Positions 9,649 through 21,441 of a stretch of 64,000 bases of DNA are shown here, one piece after another. Source of the DNA: Vreelandella zhaodongensis. GTDB lineage: Bacteria; Pseudomonadota; Gammaproteobacteria; Pseudomonadales; Halomonadaceae. The notes beneath the pieces were generated by a model that was not told the DNA's origin, made no database searches, and worked only from the letters and a program-made list of their open reading frames with translations. Both the position numbers and the translations under genes were made by a program. Location of the stretch: assembly GCF_013415115.1 (NCBI RefSeq), contig NZ_JACCDD010000002.1, positions 1 to 64,000 on the forward strand, given 5' to 3'. Numbering within the stretch: position 1 is the stretch's first letter; each line of letters opens with the position of its first letter.

Positions 9649-10604
9649 CTCATGGTCTCGCTATCTTCGCGCAGGTAGTCCAACAGCATCAGTAGATCAT
9701 CGGGCAAGTCGGCATGAAAAGTAAGCGTTTCACCACTCACCGGATGCACAAAGCTGAGTTTCCGAGCATGCAGTGCCTGACGCGGAAATTCACGCAAAAT
9801 CTCTTTTAACGGCGCAGCAGCGCCCGGAGGCAGCTTAGCACGACCACTATAAAGCGGATCGCCAATCAGTGGGTAGCGGGCATGGGCCATATGAACGCGA
9901 ATTTGATGGGTACGCCCGGTTTCCAACTGGCAACGCACATGGGTATGAGCGCGAAAACGCTCAACCACCCGAAAGTGAGTCACTGCCGGTTTTCCGGAAG
10001 CCGTGACCGCTTGGCGCTTGCGGTCTTTCGGGTGCCGACCAATAGGCGCATCGATGGTGCTACCCGACACGGGTTTGCCAATCACCACCGCATCGTACTG
10101 ACGAGAAACGCTGCGCGCCTGCAACTGCTCAACCAGCGTCGTTTGTGCGGGCAACGTTTTCGCCACCATCATCAGGCCGGTGGTGTCCTTATCCAGGCGA
10201 TGCACTATCCCCGCCCGCGGCACTTCTGCCAGCGCAGGATGATGATGCAGCAACGCATTCAACAGCGTGCCGTCAGGGTTGCCCGCGGCGGGATGCACCA
10301 CCATGCCAGCCGCCTTATTGATGACCATCACCGCGTCGTCTTCGTACACAATATCAAGCGGAATATCCTGGGGCTCAAAACGAGTATCGTCTTCGATAGT
10401 TGCGTTAAGTGCTAATATTTCATGGCCGTGCAGCTTGGCCTTCGGCTTTACTTTAGCGCCGTCGACAGTCAGCTCACCGGCGTTGATCCACGCTTTCAAA
10501 CGTTCGCGGGAATAATCGCTGAACAACTCAGCGGCAGCTTGGTCTAAGCGCGCACCGGCTAATGTCGCGGGTACCCGCTGCGTGGCTTCAACAATACGAG
10601 ACAT
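9645..10604 (-). CDS. rluD: 23S rRNA pseudouridine(1911/1915/1917) synthase
   Basis: Modifies three uridines in helix 69 of 23S rRNA. The 319-residue protein has an N-terminal S4 RNA-binding domain (about 15-75) and the RluA-type catalytic domain with the active-site aspartate in HRLDKDTTGLMM. The start at 10604 has AGAGG 7 nt upstream; a further in-frame start 15 codons earlier lacks such a site. Divergent from bamD, as in E. coli (rluD/yfiO). Confidence 0.95.
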   Translation of the reverse strand: MSRIVEATQRVPATLAGARLDQAAAELFSDYSRERLKAWINAGELTVDGAKVKPKAKLHGHEILALNATIEDDTRFEPQDIPLDIVYEDDAVMVINKAAGMVVHPAAGNPDGTLLNALLHHHPALAEVPRAGIVHRLDKDTTGLMMVAKTLPAQTTLVEQLQARSVSRQYDAVVIGKPVSGSTIDAPIGRHPKDRKRQAVTASGKPAVTHFRVVERFRAHTHVRCQLETGRTHQIRVHMAHARYPLIGDPLYSGRAKLPPGAAAPLKEILREFPRQALHARKLSFVHPVSGETLTFHADLPDDLLMLLDYLREDSETMR

Positions 10605-10802
10605 GAACAACCTCTTTAAGACGCAAACGGCTCTGTCATTATTTAACACTGCTTAACTTTTCAAGCAGTAATGGAGTGTCGCTAAGCCTGCGTTTTGCGT
10701 CTAGGTGATTTATAGTGGGCGAACTGCGACCTATTCTACCATTTCTACTTATGGCCATCGTCGCTTTTCGGTGATTGAGGCTTGTTTGCAACGAGGATGA
10801 TG

Positions 10803-11603
10803 ATGCGCGCTTTTTCCGCTGCCAACCGCTTTGGCGTTCTAGCCTTAAGCCTTGCCCTTTTGGCAGGCTGTGCGAGTAATAAATCCACACCCGAAGAAGA
10901 CGATGAATTCTCGGGTGTGCAAGAACGCGAACTCTATGAACTTGCGCGCACAGCGCTGGATAGCAACCGCTTTCCGATTGCCATTGAGCGACTGGAAGCA
11001 CTTGATACCCGCTACCCATTCGGCCCCCACGCCGAACAAGCTCAGCTTGAGTTGATTTACGCTTATTACGAAAACAACAACTGGGAAGAGGCTCGCGCCG
11101 CCGCCAGCCGCTTTATCCGCCTGCACCCGGATCACCCACAAGCGGATTACGCCTATTACCTGCGCGGCCTGTCTGCTTGGCAAGCGGGGCGATTTAGCCT
11201 TGAGCGTTTACGCCTAATTGATATTTCCAAGCGCGACTTGGGTGCTTCACGGGATGCTTACAACGACTTCCGCGAATTGATTCAGCGCTTTCCCCAAAGC
11301 GAATATGCCCCAGATGCCCAGCAGCGAATTGTCTACCTGCGTGAATTGCTTGCACGCCATGAACTACACGTTGCTGACTACTACCTGCGTCGCGGTGCCT
11401 TCCTGGCCGCCGTTGAACGAGGCCGCTGGGTGATTGAAAACTATCCAGAATCCGACGCAACACGTGATGCGTTAGCGACCATGGTAGAGGGATATCAGGG
11501 GCTAGGCATGGATGACCGAGCAGAAGAAGTGCTTGTGGTTCTGCGTGAAAATGCTCCTGACCACGAACAGCTACGCGGCGGCCGATTCAGGCCTAAACAC
11601 TAA
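10803..11603 (+). CDS. bamD: Outer-membrane assembly lipoprotein BamD
   Basis: Essential lipoprotein of the BAM complex that folds beta-barrel proteins into the outer membrane. The 266-residue protein has a signal peptide ending in the lipobox LLAGC (lipidated Cys23), an acidic linker, then TPR-like repeats through about residue 250 (ELARTALDSNRFPIAIERLE, HPQADYAYYLRGLSAW). Three ATGs follow one another; GAGG lies 6 nt before the third (10803), so I take that. Divergent from rluD over a ~200-bp intergenic region. Confidence 0.95.
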   Translation: MRAFSAANRFGVLALSLALLAGCASNKSTPEEDDEFSGVQERELYELARTALDSNRFPIAIERLEALDTRYPFGPHAEQAQLELIYAYYENNNWEEARAAASRFIRLHPDHPQADYAYYLRGLSAWQAGRFSLERLRLIDISKRDLGASRDAYNDFRELIQRFPQSEYAPDAQQRIVYLRELLARHELHVADYYLRRGAFLAAVERGRWVIENYPESDATRDALATMVEGYQGLGMDDRAEEVLVVLRENAPDHEQLRGGRFRPKH

Positions 11604-11669
11604 CGTGCTATTGAGTGGTTAACGGCGGCAAAGCTCGCTTATACAACCCTGTACAAAACGTTCTTATCC

Positions 11670-11697
11670 AAAACCACGCTCCGGCGTGGTTTTTTAT
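11670..11697 (+). terminator. bamD terminator
   Basis: A stem AAACCACGC / GCGTGGTTT with a TCCG loop is followed by TTTTATTTA, about 65 nt after the bamD stop. Confidence 0.88.
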
Positions 11698-11838
11698 TTA
11701 CTCATAAAACACTTTTACTTACATAGCGTTAACAAAAATAGAGATGACCACGCGCCACTAAAATAATTATACAAAAACTATGCAAAAGGAGATATCCTGT
11801 ACATCTAATTAATAAAGCGCCTGCTTGGAGCCACTCAC

Positions 11839-13551
11839 ATGACTGCCCCAAAATCTTGGTTTACAGAAACCAACATCAGTACACGTTTGACACTTTCCTT
11901 CTCTGCACTACTGGCGTTACTGGTCGTTTTAACGGCGGTCGGCATTTATCAAGTTAACCAAATTGATCGTGGGCTCACGTCTATCAATGACGTAAATGGC
12001 GCTAAGCAGCGTTTTGCTGTTGATATGCGAGGCAGTGTCCATGACCGTGCCATTGCGCTGCGTGACATCGTCATGACAACAGATGCAGGTCGACTGACAG
12101 CACTGAATGAAGAGATGAGACAGCTTGAGGACAATTACGACACAGCGATTGAAAGCATGCAGCAAGTGATACGCGAAACTGACACAACGCCACAAGAACA
12201 AAGCATTCTTTCGACTATCCACAATCAATCAGAAACCACGCAAGCGCTTACTCAGCAAGTGCTCGATGCCAAAACCGCTAACTCCCTTAGTCGCGCCCAG
12301 GCACTGACACTAGAGCAGGCTGGCCCTGCTTATGCCGAGTGGCTTAACCGCATTAATCAGTTTATTGACCTGCAGGAAGAAATTAACAATGCTTCGACAG
12401 CAGCTGCTCGCAGCACCGCATCAGGGTTCCAACTGCAAATGCTGGGGCTGACACTGTTTGCTGTGTTGATTGGAGGTGCAATCGCGATTCTTTTGACACG
12501 CCAACTGCTGCGCGAGCTAGGTGCCGAGCCACATGCAGTAAAAGCGTTTGCGGAAGCCATCGGCCGTGGCGAACTGACTCACCAGCCGAGTCTTAAGAAA
12601 GGCGACACACGCAGCATCATGGCATCACAAGTTGCGATGTCTAAACAGCTTCAAGATATTGTCGCGCAAGTTCGTTCTTCAGCTGAGGCGGTTGCTTCCA
12701 ATAGCGAACAAATTGCCGAAGGAAACAATGACCTATCGTCGCGCACGGAAGAGCAAGCCAGCGCACTAGCAGAAACAGCGTCCGCGATGGAACAGCTCAA
12801 CAGCACGGTTAAACTCAACGCTGATAATTCACAGCAGGCAAGCCAGGAAGCCGCTAGCGCTTCGAAAACGGCTATCCAAGGGGGCGAAGCCGTGCATCAG
12901 GTAGTCGCCACCATGAACGATCTCAACAAGAGCTCACAAGAAATTGCTGGCATTATTTCCACCATCGACGCCATTGCCTTTCAAACCAATATTCTTGCCC
13001 TGAATGCTTCTGTGGAAGCTGCCCGAGCAGGTGAACATGGCCGTGGGTTTGCCGTGGTTGCCGAGGAAGTACGTAAACTTGCTCAACGCAGTGCTGATGC
13101 TGCCCGAGAAATTAACGACTTGATTTCTAATAACTTGGAACGGGTCAACCATGGCAACGCACGTGCTGAAGAGGCCAGTAAGTCGACCGAAAATATTGTT
13201 GCGGCGATTGAGCGAGTAACCAAAATCATGCAGGAAATCAGCCATGCCAGCGCTGAGCAAAGCACCGGTGTGCAAGAGGTTGGCCAAGCGATCACTGAGA
13301 TGGACCAAGTGACCCAACAAAATGCCGCGTTAGTGCAAGAAAGTGCTAATGCCGCCAACAACTTGCGCCAAAATGCCCATCAACTTCTGCACGTCATGGG
13401 CGTTTTCAAACTGCCAGCCAGCCAACAACGTTCCTATGTGCGAACAGTCACAAACGCTGGCAGGACACAAGAAGACCCAGCGGCGAAGAACGCACCTAGC
13501 TTACCCACCTTGAAGCGCCAACCCGCCGAGTCTGCATGGGACAGTTTTTGA
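11839..13551 (+). CDS. Methyl-accepting chemotaxis protein (Tsr/Tar-like)
   Basis: 570-residue chemoreceptor. TM1 lies about 17-37 and a ~155-residue periplasmic four-helix-bundle sensor follows (38-195). TM2 lies about 197-219, then a HAMP domain and the cytoplasmic signalling hairpin with the near-invariant tip IDAIAFQTNILALNASVEAA. Glutamate/glutamine-rich methylation helices flank the tip. The last five residues, AWDSF, resemble the CheR/CheB-docking pentapeptide (xWxxF) of high-abundance receptors, so this is probably a major receptor with full adaptation. The ligand cannot be read from the sequence. GGAG precedes the ATG. It is monocistronic; no sigma-28 promoter was recognised upstream. 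Confidence 0.93.
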   Translation: MTAPKSWFTETNISTRLTLSFSALLALLVVLTAVGIYQVNQIDRGLTSINDVNGAKQRFAVDMRGSVHDRAIALRDIVMTTDAGRLTALNEEMRQLEDNYDTAIESMQQVIRETDTTPQEQSILSTIHNQSETTQALTQQVLDAKTANSLSRAQALTLEQAGPAYAEWLNRINQFIDLQEEINNASTAAARSTASGFQLQMLGLTLFAVLIGGAIAILLTRQLLRELGAEPHAVKAFAEAIGRGELTHQPSLKKGDTRSIMASQVAMSKQLQDIVAQVRSSAEAVASNSEQIAEGNNDLSSRTEEQASALAETASAMEQLNSTVKLNADNSQQASQEAASASKTAIQGGEAVHQVVATMNDLNKSSQEIAGIISTIDAIAFQTNILALNASVEAARAGEHGRGFAVVAEEVRKLAQRSADAAREINDLISNNLERVNHGNARAEEASKSTENIVAAIERVTKIMQEISHASAEQSTGVQEVGQAITEMDQVTQQNAALVQESANAANNLRQNAHQLLHVMGVFKLPASQQRSYVRTVTNAGRTQEDPAAKNAPSLPTLKRQPAESAWDSF

Positions 13552-13585
13552 GACAACTTTGAAATAGCGTTTGCTACCGTGTTGT

Positions 13586-15220
13586 TTAGTCGCCAGGCTG
13601 CCAACCATTAACAATCGGGTAACGTCGGTCACGTCCAAACCCTCGAGGCGTGACCCTTACCCCAACCGGGGCTTGGCGCCGCTTATATTCACAGCGGTCG
13701 ACAAGCTTCACCACTTTGTAGACATCTTCCTCATCAAACCCAGCGGCGATAATCGCCTCAGCGCTCATATCGCCTTCGATATAGCTCACCAGAATGGCAT
13801 CTAGTACATCGTAATCAGGCAGTGAGTCACTGTCCTGCTGATCAGGTGCCAGTTCCGCACTGGGCGGACGCTCAATCACTCGCTCTGGAATAGCTGGAGA
13901 CTCAGTATTGCGCCAGCGGGCTAAGCGATACACCCAGGTTTTATAGACATCTTTAATGGCGTTATAGCCGCCCACCATGTCGCCATAAAGCGTGGCGTAA
14001 CCCACTGCCATTTCGCTTTTATTACCGGTGGTAAGCACCATCAGGCCTTTCTTGTTGGAAATCGCCATCAACAGAACGCCGCGGCAACGCGACTGTAAGT
14101 TCTCTTCGGTGGTGTCCCGCTCGGTGCCAGCGAAGCTTTCCGCCAGGGTACCCATAAACGCTTCGACCATCGGCTCAATGGGCATCACGTCATAATGCAC
14201 ACCAAGCATGTCAGCTTGTTCAGCGGCGTCTTGTTTCGAGATATCCGCCGTATAGTGATAGGGCATCATCACTGCTTGCACCCGCTGAGGGCCCAACGCA
14301 TCGACGGCAATCGCTAGAGAAAGCGCGGAATCAATACCTCCGGAAAGTCCCAGCACCACGCCTTGGAAACCGCTTTTATTGACGTAATCCCGTAGCCCTG
14401 TCACCAGCGCGCAGTACAGGCTCTCTTCAGGCTCAACCTCTGGCTCAACTTCCCCCGCTTGGGGTTCCCACGTATCAGCGCTCGTTTGCAGCAGTTGAAT
14501 AGGCATTAAGCCTGCCTGCCAAGAAGGCGCGCGCACTTTGAGCTCGCCCTGGGCATCCACACAACTAGAGCCACCATCGAACACCAGCTCATCCTGACCA
14601 CCGATAGTGTTCACATATACAATCGGGCGGTTTACATCTTGGGCACGCAGCGCTAACAGGCGCAGTCGCTCGCTGGGTTTATCCTGATGATAGGGCGATG
14701 CGTTTAAGCTGATCAGAACTTCTGCGCCCGCTTCACGGGCAGCATTAACCGGCGTGCCTTCCCAGAGATCCTCGCAAATCAGCAGACCCAGCTTGGCGCC
14801 TTTATGCTCATAAACCAGCGGCTCGGTGCCAGGCGTAAAGTAGCGTTGCTCATCAAATACCTGATAGTTCGGCAGTGCCTGCTTAGCGTATTCTGCTTCC
14901 CACTGACCGTTGTACAGCACACCTGCCAGGTTATAGCGTTTCCCTTCGCGTACGCCTGGATAGCCAATAATCACCAGCACATCCCGTGCTACTTTTTCCG
15001 CCATCTTCGCCCGCGCTTCACGTAAGCGAGCTTCCATCGATGGGCGAAGTAGCAAATCCTCCGGCGGGTAACCGGATAAGAAAAGCTCTGGGAAGACAAC
15101 AATATCCGCCCCATGCTCGATCCTCGCTTCGCGCACCGCTTCAATGGCGCGTGCAGCATTGCCGGGAATATCTCCCACTAAAGGGTCGAGTTGGGCCATT
15201 ACCAGCGTTAAGTCTTGCAT
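13586..15220 (-). CDS. nadE: Glutamine-dependent NAD+ synthetase
   Basis: Converts deamido-NAD+ to NAD+ using ammonia channelled from glutamine. It is the long two-domain form (544 residues). The N-terminal nitrilase-type glutaminase shows the catalytic Glu in FPELFLSGYPPEDLL and the nucleophile Cys in LLICEDLWEG. The C-terminal synthetase has the pyrophosphate loop LSGGIDSALSLAIA. It converges on the chemoreceptor gene with a 34-bp gap. It is unlike the short ammonia-dependent NadE of E. coli. Confidence 0.96.
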   Translation of the reverse strand: MQDLTLVMAQLDPLVGDIPGNAARAIEAVREARIEHGADIVVFPELFLSGYPPEDLLLRPSMEARLREARAKMAEKVARDVLVIIGYPGVREGKRYNLAGVLYNGQWEAEYAKQALPNYQVFDEQRYFTPGTEPLVYEHKGAKLGLLICEDLWEGTPVNAAREAGAEVLISLNASPYHQDKPSERLRLLALRAQDVNRPIVYVNTIGGQDELVFDGGSSCVDAQGELKVRAPSWQAGLMPIQLLQTSADTWEPQAGEVEPEVEPEESLYCALVTGLRDYVNKSGFQGVVLGLSGGIDSALSLAIAVDALGPQRVQAVMMPYHYTADISKQDAAEQADMLGVHYDVMPIEPMVEAFMGTLAESFAGTERDTTEENLQSRCRGVLLMAISNKKGLMVLTTGNKSEMAVGYATLYGDMVGGYNAIKDVYKTWVYRLARWRNTESPAIPERVIERPPSAELAPDQQDSDSLPDYDVLDAILVSYIEGDMSAEAIIAAGFDEEDVYKVVKLVDRCEYKRRQAPVGVRVTPRGFGRDRRYPIVNGWQPGD

Positions 15221-15365
15221 GGGCGTTAAAATCTCTTGAGAATCTTTAGAACACGTTGCCGCTTACTTAAGTCCATTGTCCCGCAAGGGCTGCCAACAGG
15301 CAAAGGTTAGCCGGCACTCATGTTACTCTAGCCATTATTACATCCCACCATGGGAGTCATAGAGG

Positions 15366-15632
15366 ATGAACCTTTTGATCATTCGGTTGATTATTTTTGC
15401 CGTGCTGTTTTATGTGGGCCTGAAGCTTTATGGCCTGTACCGAGAGCGCAGGCTTACCCATCAACAGAGCGAACCAGCACGCCATGAAGGCGGACAAATG
15501 GTGCGCTGCCGCTGGTGTGACGTCCACGTACCTGAAGAGGAAGCCCTGCGCGATAGCGAACAGTGGTTTTGCTCAAGCGCTCATCGAGACCGCTATTTAC
15601 AAGAGCAACAGGATAAGCAAAACCGCGGTTAG
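15366..15632 (+). CDS. PP0621-family small membrane-anchored zinc-ribbon-like protein
   Basis: 88 residues. One N-terminal transmembrane helix (about 3-22) is followed by a basic stretch, then a small Cys motif (CRWCDVHVPEEEA ... WFCSSAH) that could bind one metal. This arrangement matches the uncharacterised PP0621 family widespread in pseudomonads and halomonads. Function unknown. The start has GAGG upstream (ATAGAGG). Confidence 0.75.
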   Translation: MNLLIIRLIIFAVLFYVGLKLYGLYRERRLTHQQSEPARHEGGQMVRCRWCDVHVPEEEALRDSEQWFCSSAHRDRYLQEQQDKQNRG

Positions 15633-15657
15633 TGCCGCTCCCCATCGTCGATATCCG

Positions 15658-16773
15658 TCATAACGATGCCAGGTCAGTCATTAACCGATCTGCCGTAGGC
15701 TGGAAGGGTGTTGGGTCGATAAGTGTCTCACGCCCTAATAGCTGGTCAACCAATACATGGGTAGACGCTGGAGCCAGCACCAACCCATTGCGGTAGTGGC
15801 CCGCATTGACGTACACACCTGACCATTCTGGCAGCGCACCAATAAACGGTATGCCGTCGGGTGAACCAGGCCGTAGACCTGCCCAGTGATAAGCGACCGA
15901 ATGCTTAGACAACGCTGGCACAATGCTTTCCGCCGTCTGTTTTAGCGACGCCAGCGCTTCACTATCGGTCGTTTTATCAAAGCCCGCCTCTTCTAAGGTG
16001 GAGCCTATTAGCAGTAAGCCATCGCTGCGTGGGATTATGTACCGGCCATCTTTCAACACCACACGCTGCACTAACCCTGGCGGCGCTTGATAAGCGATCA
16101 TTTGGCCTTTCACAGGGCGTACCGGCAAGCGAATATTCAGGCTATCTAACAACGTAGCTGTCCAGGCTCCGCCACACACAATCACTTTTTCAGCGCGTAG
16201 CTCCCCTTGCGTGGTCGTAACGCCCAGCACCTGCCGATCACGCTGGATGAAGCCGTTCACTACGAAACCTTCGTTGACGACAACGTTGGGCATCGCCTGC
16301 AACCGTGCGCGCAACGCCTGGCCCAAGCGCGGATTGCGCACACTGCCTAATGTTGGCATCCACAACGCACTTTCCTGCGCTGCAGCCACGTGAGGCTCTT
16401 TTTTTCTAACAAACTCAGCGCCAACACGCTCCAACGGTTTGCCTAAATTTCTCGCCCAGCCAAGCGCTGCTTGCGCATCATCAACGTTGAGATAAAGCAG
16501 CCCTTTTTGACGATATTCAGGATCAATGCCGGTTTCTTCCAGTAGGCGTAGCGACAGCGTGGGATACACACCCTCTGACCAGCGTGAAAGTTGCGATATC
16601 GGCGGTGCATAGCGCCATGGATAAAGTGGCGAGACAATCCCCCCACCCGCCCAGGAAGACTCCTGCCCGCAAATACCGCGCTCGACTATCGTGACCTGCT
16701 GACCAGCATCCGCCAGCTGCAGCGCCGTCATCATACCGATCACGCCACCGCCAATAATTAAGAAATTGCTCAC
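15658..16773 (-). CDS. thiO: Glycine oxidase ThiO (FAD-dependent)
   Basis: Oxidises glycine to iminoglycine for the thiazole ring of thiamine. The 371-residue D-amino-acid-oxidase-fold protein has the N-terminal FAD motif GGGVIGMMTALQLADAG, a GREESSWAGGG-like active-site entry (CGQESSWAGGGIVSP) and the C-terminal NAGHYRNGLVLAP signature. I choose the GTG at 16773, which puts the dinucleotide fold near the N-terminus. An earlier GTG at 16812 has no ribosome site; the choice is uncertain. No other thi gene is adjacent. Confidence 0.88.
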   Translation of the reverse strand: MSNFLIIGGGVIGMMTALQLADAGQQVTIVERGICGQESSWAGGGIVSPLYPWRYAPPISQLSRWSEGVYPTLSLRLLEETGIDPEYRQKGLLYLNVDDAQAALGWARNLGKPLERVGAEFVRKKEPHVAAAQESALWMPTLGSVRNPRLGQALRARLQAMPNVVVNEGFVVNGFIQRDRQVLGVTTTQGELRAEKVIVCGGAWTATLLDSLNIRLPVRPVKGQMIAYQAPPGLVQRVVLKDGRYIIPRSDGLLLIGSTLEEAGFDKTTDSEALASLKQTAESIVPALSKHSVAYHWAGLRPGSPDGIPFIGALPEWSGVYVNAGHYRNGLVLAPASTHVLVDQLLGRETLIDPTPFQPTADRLMTDLASL

Positions 16774-16851
16774 AACGTTTGTCCGCTTTGGCTTACATAA
16801 AAAACGATCCACGCGAGGTAGGCTGTAAAGAAAACACAGCCTGGAGGCACC

Positions 16852-17376
16852 ATGTCACCTACCGATAACGGCATCCCCCACACGCGTATCCAAGGCTTCA
16901 CTCTGCTCGAACTGGTGATTGCACTGCTACTTATATCAGCATTAGCCGCTTGGGGAATTTCTAACTTTCAAGTACTTGGCCAAAACACGGCGGTGACAGC
17001 TGATATTAACAGATTACAGACAGCCTTTTCTCTTGCCCGCAATACCGCTATTACACAGCGGATGACGGCTACGGTGTGTCCGACAAACACGGCGAGAAGC
17101 GCCTGCACCGATGACTGGAGCAACACCCTGGTAGTGTTTAAGGGCGACTCAACAAGCCAAATAGGTGAAGAAGATATTGTGCGACTCTTTCCCGCCATCG
17201 CAGCAACAACAGTAACCTATAGTCGCGGTATGCAGCGCGTAAGCTATAGCACTCTTGGACACACCAGCGGGTTCAATGGCCGTTTTGATATATGTGCAGA
17301 GAGCATCCGAGGCAGAACGCTCGTGCTCAGCCGACTAGGGCGTCTGCGTATTGATGAAACGCCCGCCGGTTGTTGA
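16852..17376 (+). CDS. fimT: Type IV pseudopilin, FimT/GspH family
   Basis: 174-residue minor pseudopilin with a 15-residue leader ending QG^FTLLELV, the prepilin peptidase site. The conserved Glu5 and a hydrophobic helix follow, then a GspH-like C-terminal domain with four Cys residues. FimT-type minor pilins help initiate type IV pili, and in some bacteria bind DNA for uptake. GGAGG lies just before the ATG. It stands alone between thiO and trxB, about 9 kb from the pilE-V-W-X set. Confidence 0.85.
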   Translation: MSPTDNGIPHTRIQGFTLLELVIALLLISALAAWGISNFQVLGQNTAVTADINRLQTAFSLARNTAITQRMTATVCPTNTARSACTDDWSNTLVVFKGDSTSQIGEEDIVRLFPAIAATTVTYSRGMQRVSYSTLGHTSGFNGRFDICAESIRGRTLVLSRLGRLRIDETPAGC

Positions 17377-17406
17377 ACTCGACAGGCGTTGTTAACCGTT
17401 ACTAAC

Positions 17407-18417
<1,011 letters not shown>

Positions 18418-18629
18418 TCAAGTACAAGCAATTACAAGGGTTCGCCTTCGCTATTAGGCGAAGACGCCTTGAAAGCCGGGGGAGAAACACCCATGTGCTA
18501 TTAACAAGATAAGCCATACTGGGGATAAGCCACATTTAAGAAAAGCAGTGACCGTCGCGCCTAGTGAATTGCAATTAGCGAGCTGCGACTAGCGATTCGC
18601 TCAAGGCCAAGCAATCAGAGGAGAAAACA

Positions 18630-21362
18630 ATGGGCAAGATACCCGATACGCTCACTACCCTAGAAGTGGGCAACCAGACGTATCATTACTACAGCCTGCC
18701 AAAAGCCGCCGATGCGCTCGGTAACATTGACCGGCTACCCAAGACGCTCAAAATTCTACTCGAAAACCAACTGCGCTTTGGTGATGACGAAAGTGTCGAG
18801 CAAGCGGACATACAAGCGCTCGTTGACTGGCAAAAAGAGGGCAAATCGAGCCGTGAGATCGGCTATCGCCCTGCCCGCGTCCTCATGCAAGACTTCACTG
18901 GCGTCCCGGGCGTTGTCGACCTTGCCTCTATGCGCGCCGCCGTTGAAAAGCTAGGCGAAGATCCCGCACGTATTAACCCGCTGTCCCCCGTTGATCTCGT
19001 TATCGACCACTCGGTGATGGTCGACAAATTCGGCAACGCCGCCGCGTTTCAAGAGAACGTCGATATCGAAATGCAGCGCAATGGTGAGCGCTACGAATTT
19101 CTACGCTGGGGCCAGCAAGCGTTCGACAACTTTAGCGTTGTGCCGCCTGGCACCGGCATTTGCCACCAGGTCAACCTAGAGTACCTAGGGCGCACCGTGT
19201 GGACGAAAGAGCAGGATGGGCAGACCTTTGCCTACCCAGACACCTTGGTCGGCACCGACTCCCATACCACCATGATCAACGGCCTGGGTGTACTTGGCTG
19301 GGGCGTCGGCGGTATCGAAGCGGAAGCCGCCATGCTTGGCCAGCCGGTCTCGATGCTGATTCCGGAAGTCGTAGGCTTCAAGCTTAATGGCAAGCTGCGT
19401 GAGGGTATTACCGCCACTGATCTCGTGCTCACCGTCACTGAAATGCTGCGTAAAAAAGGCGTGGTGGGTAAGTTTGTCGAGTTCTATGGGGATGGTCTAA
19501 AAGATTTGCCATTGGCCGACCGTGCCACTATTGCCAATATGGCACCGGAATATGGCGCTACCTGCGGCTTTTTCCCGGTAGACGATGAAACGCTTAACTA
19601 CCTACGCCTGACCGGTCGTGAAGATGAACAAATTGCCTTGGTAGAGGCGTACAGCAAAGCGCAGGGATTGTGGCGAGAGCCTGGCGACGAGCCAATTTTT
19701 ACAGACTCCCTCAGCCTCGATATGAATGAGGTAGAAGCTAGCCTTGCAGGCCCTAAACGCCCCCAAGACCGTGTGGCGCTGAAGGATATGGCAGCCGCCT
19801 TTAATAAGTTCATGCAAGAGGACACCAGCGCAGACTCAACCGCAAAGGGTCAGCTCTCTTCGGAAGGCGGCCAAACCGCGGTGGGGGTTGAGCGTAGCTT
19901 TAAGCATGACACCAGCCAAGCCGTTAAGTTGAACGATAAGGACTTCAGCCTCGACCCAGGCGCGGTGGTCATCGCGGCTATTACCTCGTGTACCAACACG
20001 TCCAACCCCAGCGTCATGATGGCAGCCGGCCTGCTGGCCCGTAATGCTCGCCAAAAAGGACTCACCACCAAGCCTTGGGTGAAGACCTCGCTTGCCCCAG
20101 GCTCAAAGGTGGTAACCGACTACTTGGCAGCCGCCAACCTAAGCGATGACTTGAATGCGCTGGGCTTTAATCTAGTGGGCTATGGCTGCACGACGTGTAT
20201 CGGCAACTCCGGGCCGCTTCCTGATGAGATTGAAAAAGCCGTCAATGAGGGCGACCTAGCCGTCGCTTCAGTGCTTTCAGGCAACCGTAACTTTGAAGGC
20301 CGCGTGCACCCGCTGGTAAAAACAAACTGGCTCGCCTCACCGCCCTTGGTGGTGGCCTATGCGCTAGCCGGTAACGTTCAGTGCAACTTAACGTCCGACC
20401 CACTCGGCCAGGACAGCGACGGCAACCCTGTTTATCTCAAAGATATTTGGCCTTCTCAGGCAGACATCGCCAGTGCGGTCGAACAGGTCAACACCGAGAT
20501 GTTCCGCAAAGAGTATGGCGCGGTGTTTGAAGGTGACGAGACCTGGAAAGCAATCAACGTCCCTGAAAGTAAGGTTTATCAGTGGCCTGAATCTACCTAC
20601 ATTCAGCACCCGCCGTTTTTCGAAGGCATGGAGCGTGAGCCGGACGCCATCGAAGATGTTAAAAATGCTCGCGTGTTAGCCATGCTGGGCGACTCGGTGA
20701 CTACCGACCATATTTCTCCTGCTGGCTCTATCAAGCCTGACAGCCCTGCTGGTCGCTATCTGCAGGAGCACGGCGTGAAACCCGTCGACTTCAACTCCTA
20801 CGGCTCACGCCGAGGCAACCACGAAGTGATGATGCGCGGTACCTTCGCTAACGTGCGCATTAAAAACGAAATGCTCGACGGTGTCGTGGGTGGCGAAACC
20901 CGCCACGTTCCCAGCGGCGAGCAGATGGCGATTTACGATGCCGCCATGAAATATAAAGAGGAAGGCACCCCCTTGGTGGTGATTGCCGGTAAAGAGTATG
21001 GCACCGGCTCTTCACGGGATTGGGCAGCCAAAGGCACCCGTTTACTGGGCGTGCGCGCGGTTATTGCCGAGTCATACGAACGTATCCACCGCTCTAACCT
21101 GATTGGGATGGGCGTGGTGCCGCTGCAGTTCCCCGAAGGTGAAAGCCGTGAAACCCTTGGTCTGACAGGTGACGAAGAAGTATCGATCGCTGGTTTAAGC
21201 GACTTGAGTCCAGGCGGCACCGTACAAATTGTCATTAAAAACAATGATGGCGAGCGTACCGTTGAGGCCAAGTGCAGAATTGATACCGTCAATGAGCTGG
21301 CTTACTACCGCCACGGTGGTATCCTTCACTACGTGCTGCGCAAAATGATCGGCGCAGCTTAA
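18630..21362 (+). CDS. acnA: Aconitate hydratase A
   Basis: Interconverts citrate and isocitrate in the TCA cycle. The 910 residues fit the AcnA/IRP family, not AcnB. The three [4Fe-4S] cysteines are seen in [12 protein letters not shown] and [13 protein letters not shown], and the swivel domain carries [17 protein letters not shown] precedes the ATG. It has its own terminator and is monocistronic. Upstream (18439-18463) there is a small hairpin (TTCGCCT/AGGCGAA) of unknown role. Confidence 0.96.
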   Translation: MGKIPDTLTTLEVGNQTYHYYSLPKAADALGNIDRLPKTLKILLENQLRFGDDESVEQADIQALVDWQKEGKSSREIGYRPARVLMQDFTGVPGVVDLASMRAAVEKLGEDPARINPLSPVDLVIDHSVMVDKFGNAAAFQENVDIEMQRNGERYEFLRWGQQAFDNFSVVPPGTGICHQVNLEYLGRTVWTKEQDGQTFAYPDTLVGTDSHTTMINGLGVLGWGVGGIEAEAAMLGQPVSMLIPEVVGFKLNGKLREGITATDLVLTVTEMLRKKGVVGKFVEFYGDGLKDLPLADRATIANMAPEYGATCGFFPVDDETLNYLRLTGREDEQIALVEAYSKAQGLWREPGDEPIFTDSLSLDMNEVEASLAGPKRPQDRVALKDMAAAFNKFMQEDTSADSTAKGQLSSEGGQTAVGVERSFKHDTSQAVKLNDKDFSLDPGAVVIAAITSCTNTSNPSVMMAAGLLARNARQKGLTTKPWVKTSLAPGSKVVTDYLAAANLSDDLNALGFNLVGYGCTTCIGNSGPLPDEIEKAVNEGDLAVASVLSGNRNFEGRVHPLVKTNWLASPPLVVAYALAGNVQCNLTSDPLGQDSDGNPVYLKDIWPSQADIASAVEQVNTEMFRKEYGAVFEGDETWKAINVPESKVYQWPESTYIQHPPFFEGMEREPDAIEDVKNARVLAMLGDSVTTDHISPAGSIKPDSPAGRYLQEHGVKPVDFNSYGSRRGNHEVMMRGTFANVRIKNEMLDGVVGGETRHVPSGEQMAIYDAAMKYKEEGTPLVVIAGKEYGTGSSRDWAAKGTRLLGVRAVIAESYERIHRSNLIGMGVVPLQFPEGESRETLGLTGDEEVSIAGLSDLSPGGTVQIVIKNNDGERTVEAKCRIDTVNELAYYRHGGILHYVLRKMIGAA

Positions 21363-21386
21363 AGGTAAAACCTACCAATGCTTGCA

Positions 21387-21418
21387 TCGCCCCCACCTCG
21401 GTGGGGGCTTTTTTTTGC
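21387..21418 (+). terminator. acnA terminator
   Basis: A stem GCCCCCACC / GGTGGGGGC with a 2-nt apex is followed by eight T residues, 27 nt after the acnA stop. Confidence 0.93.
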
Positions 21419-21441
21419 GCTTAAACTTAGCAACTATTAAA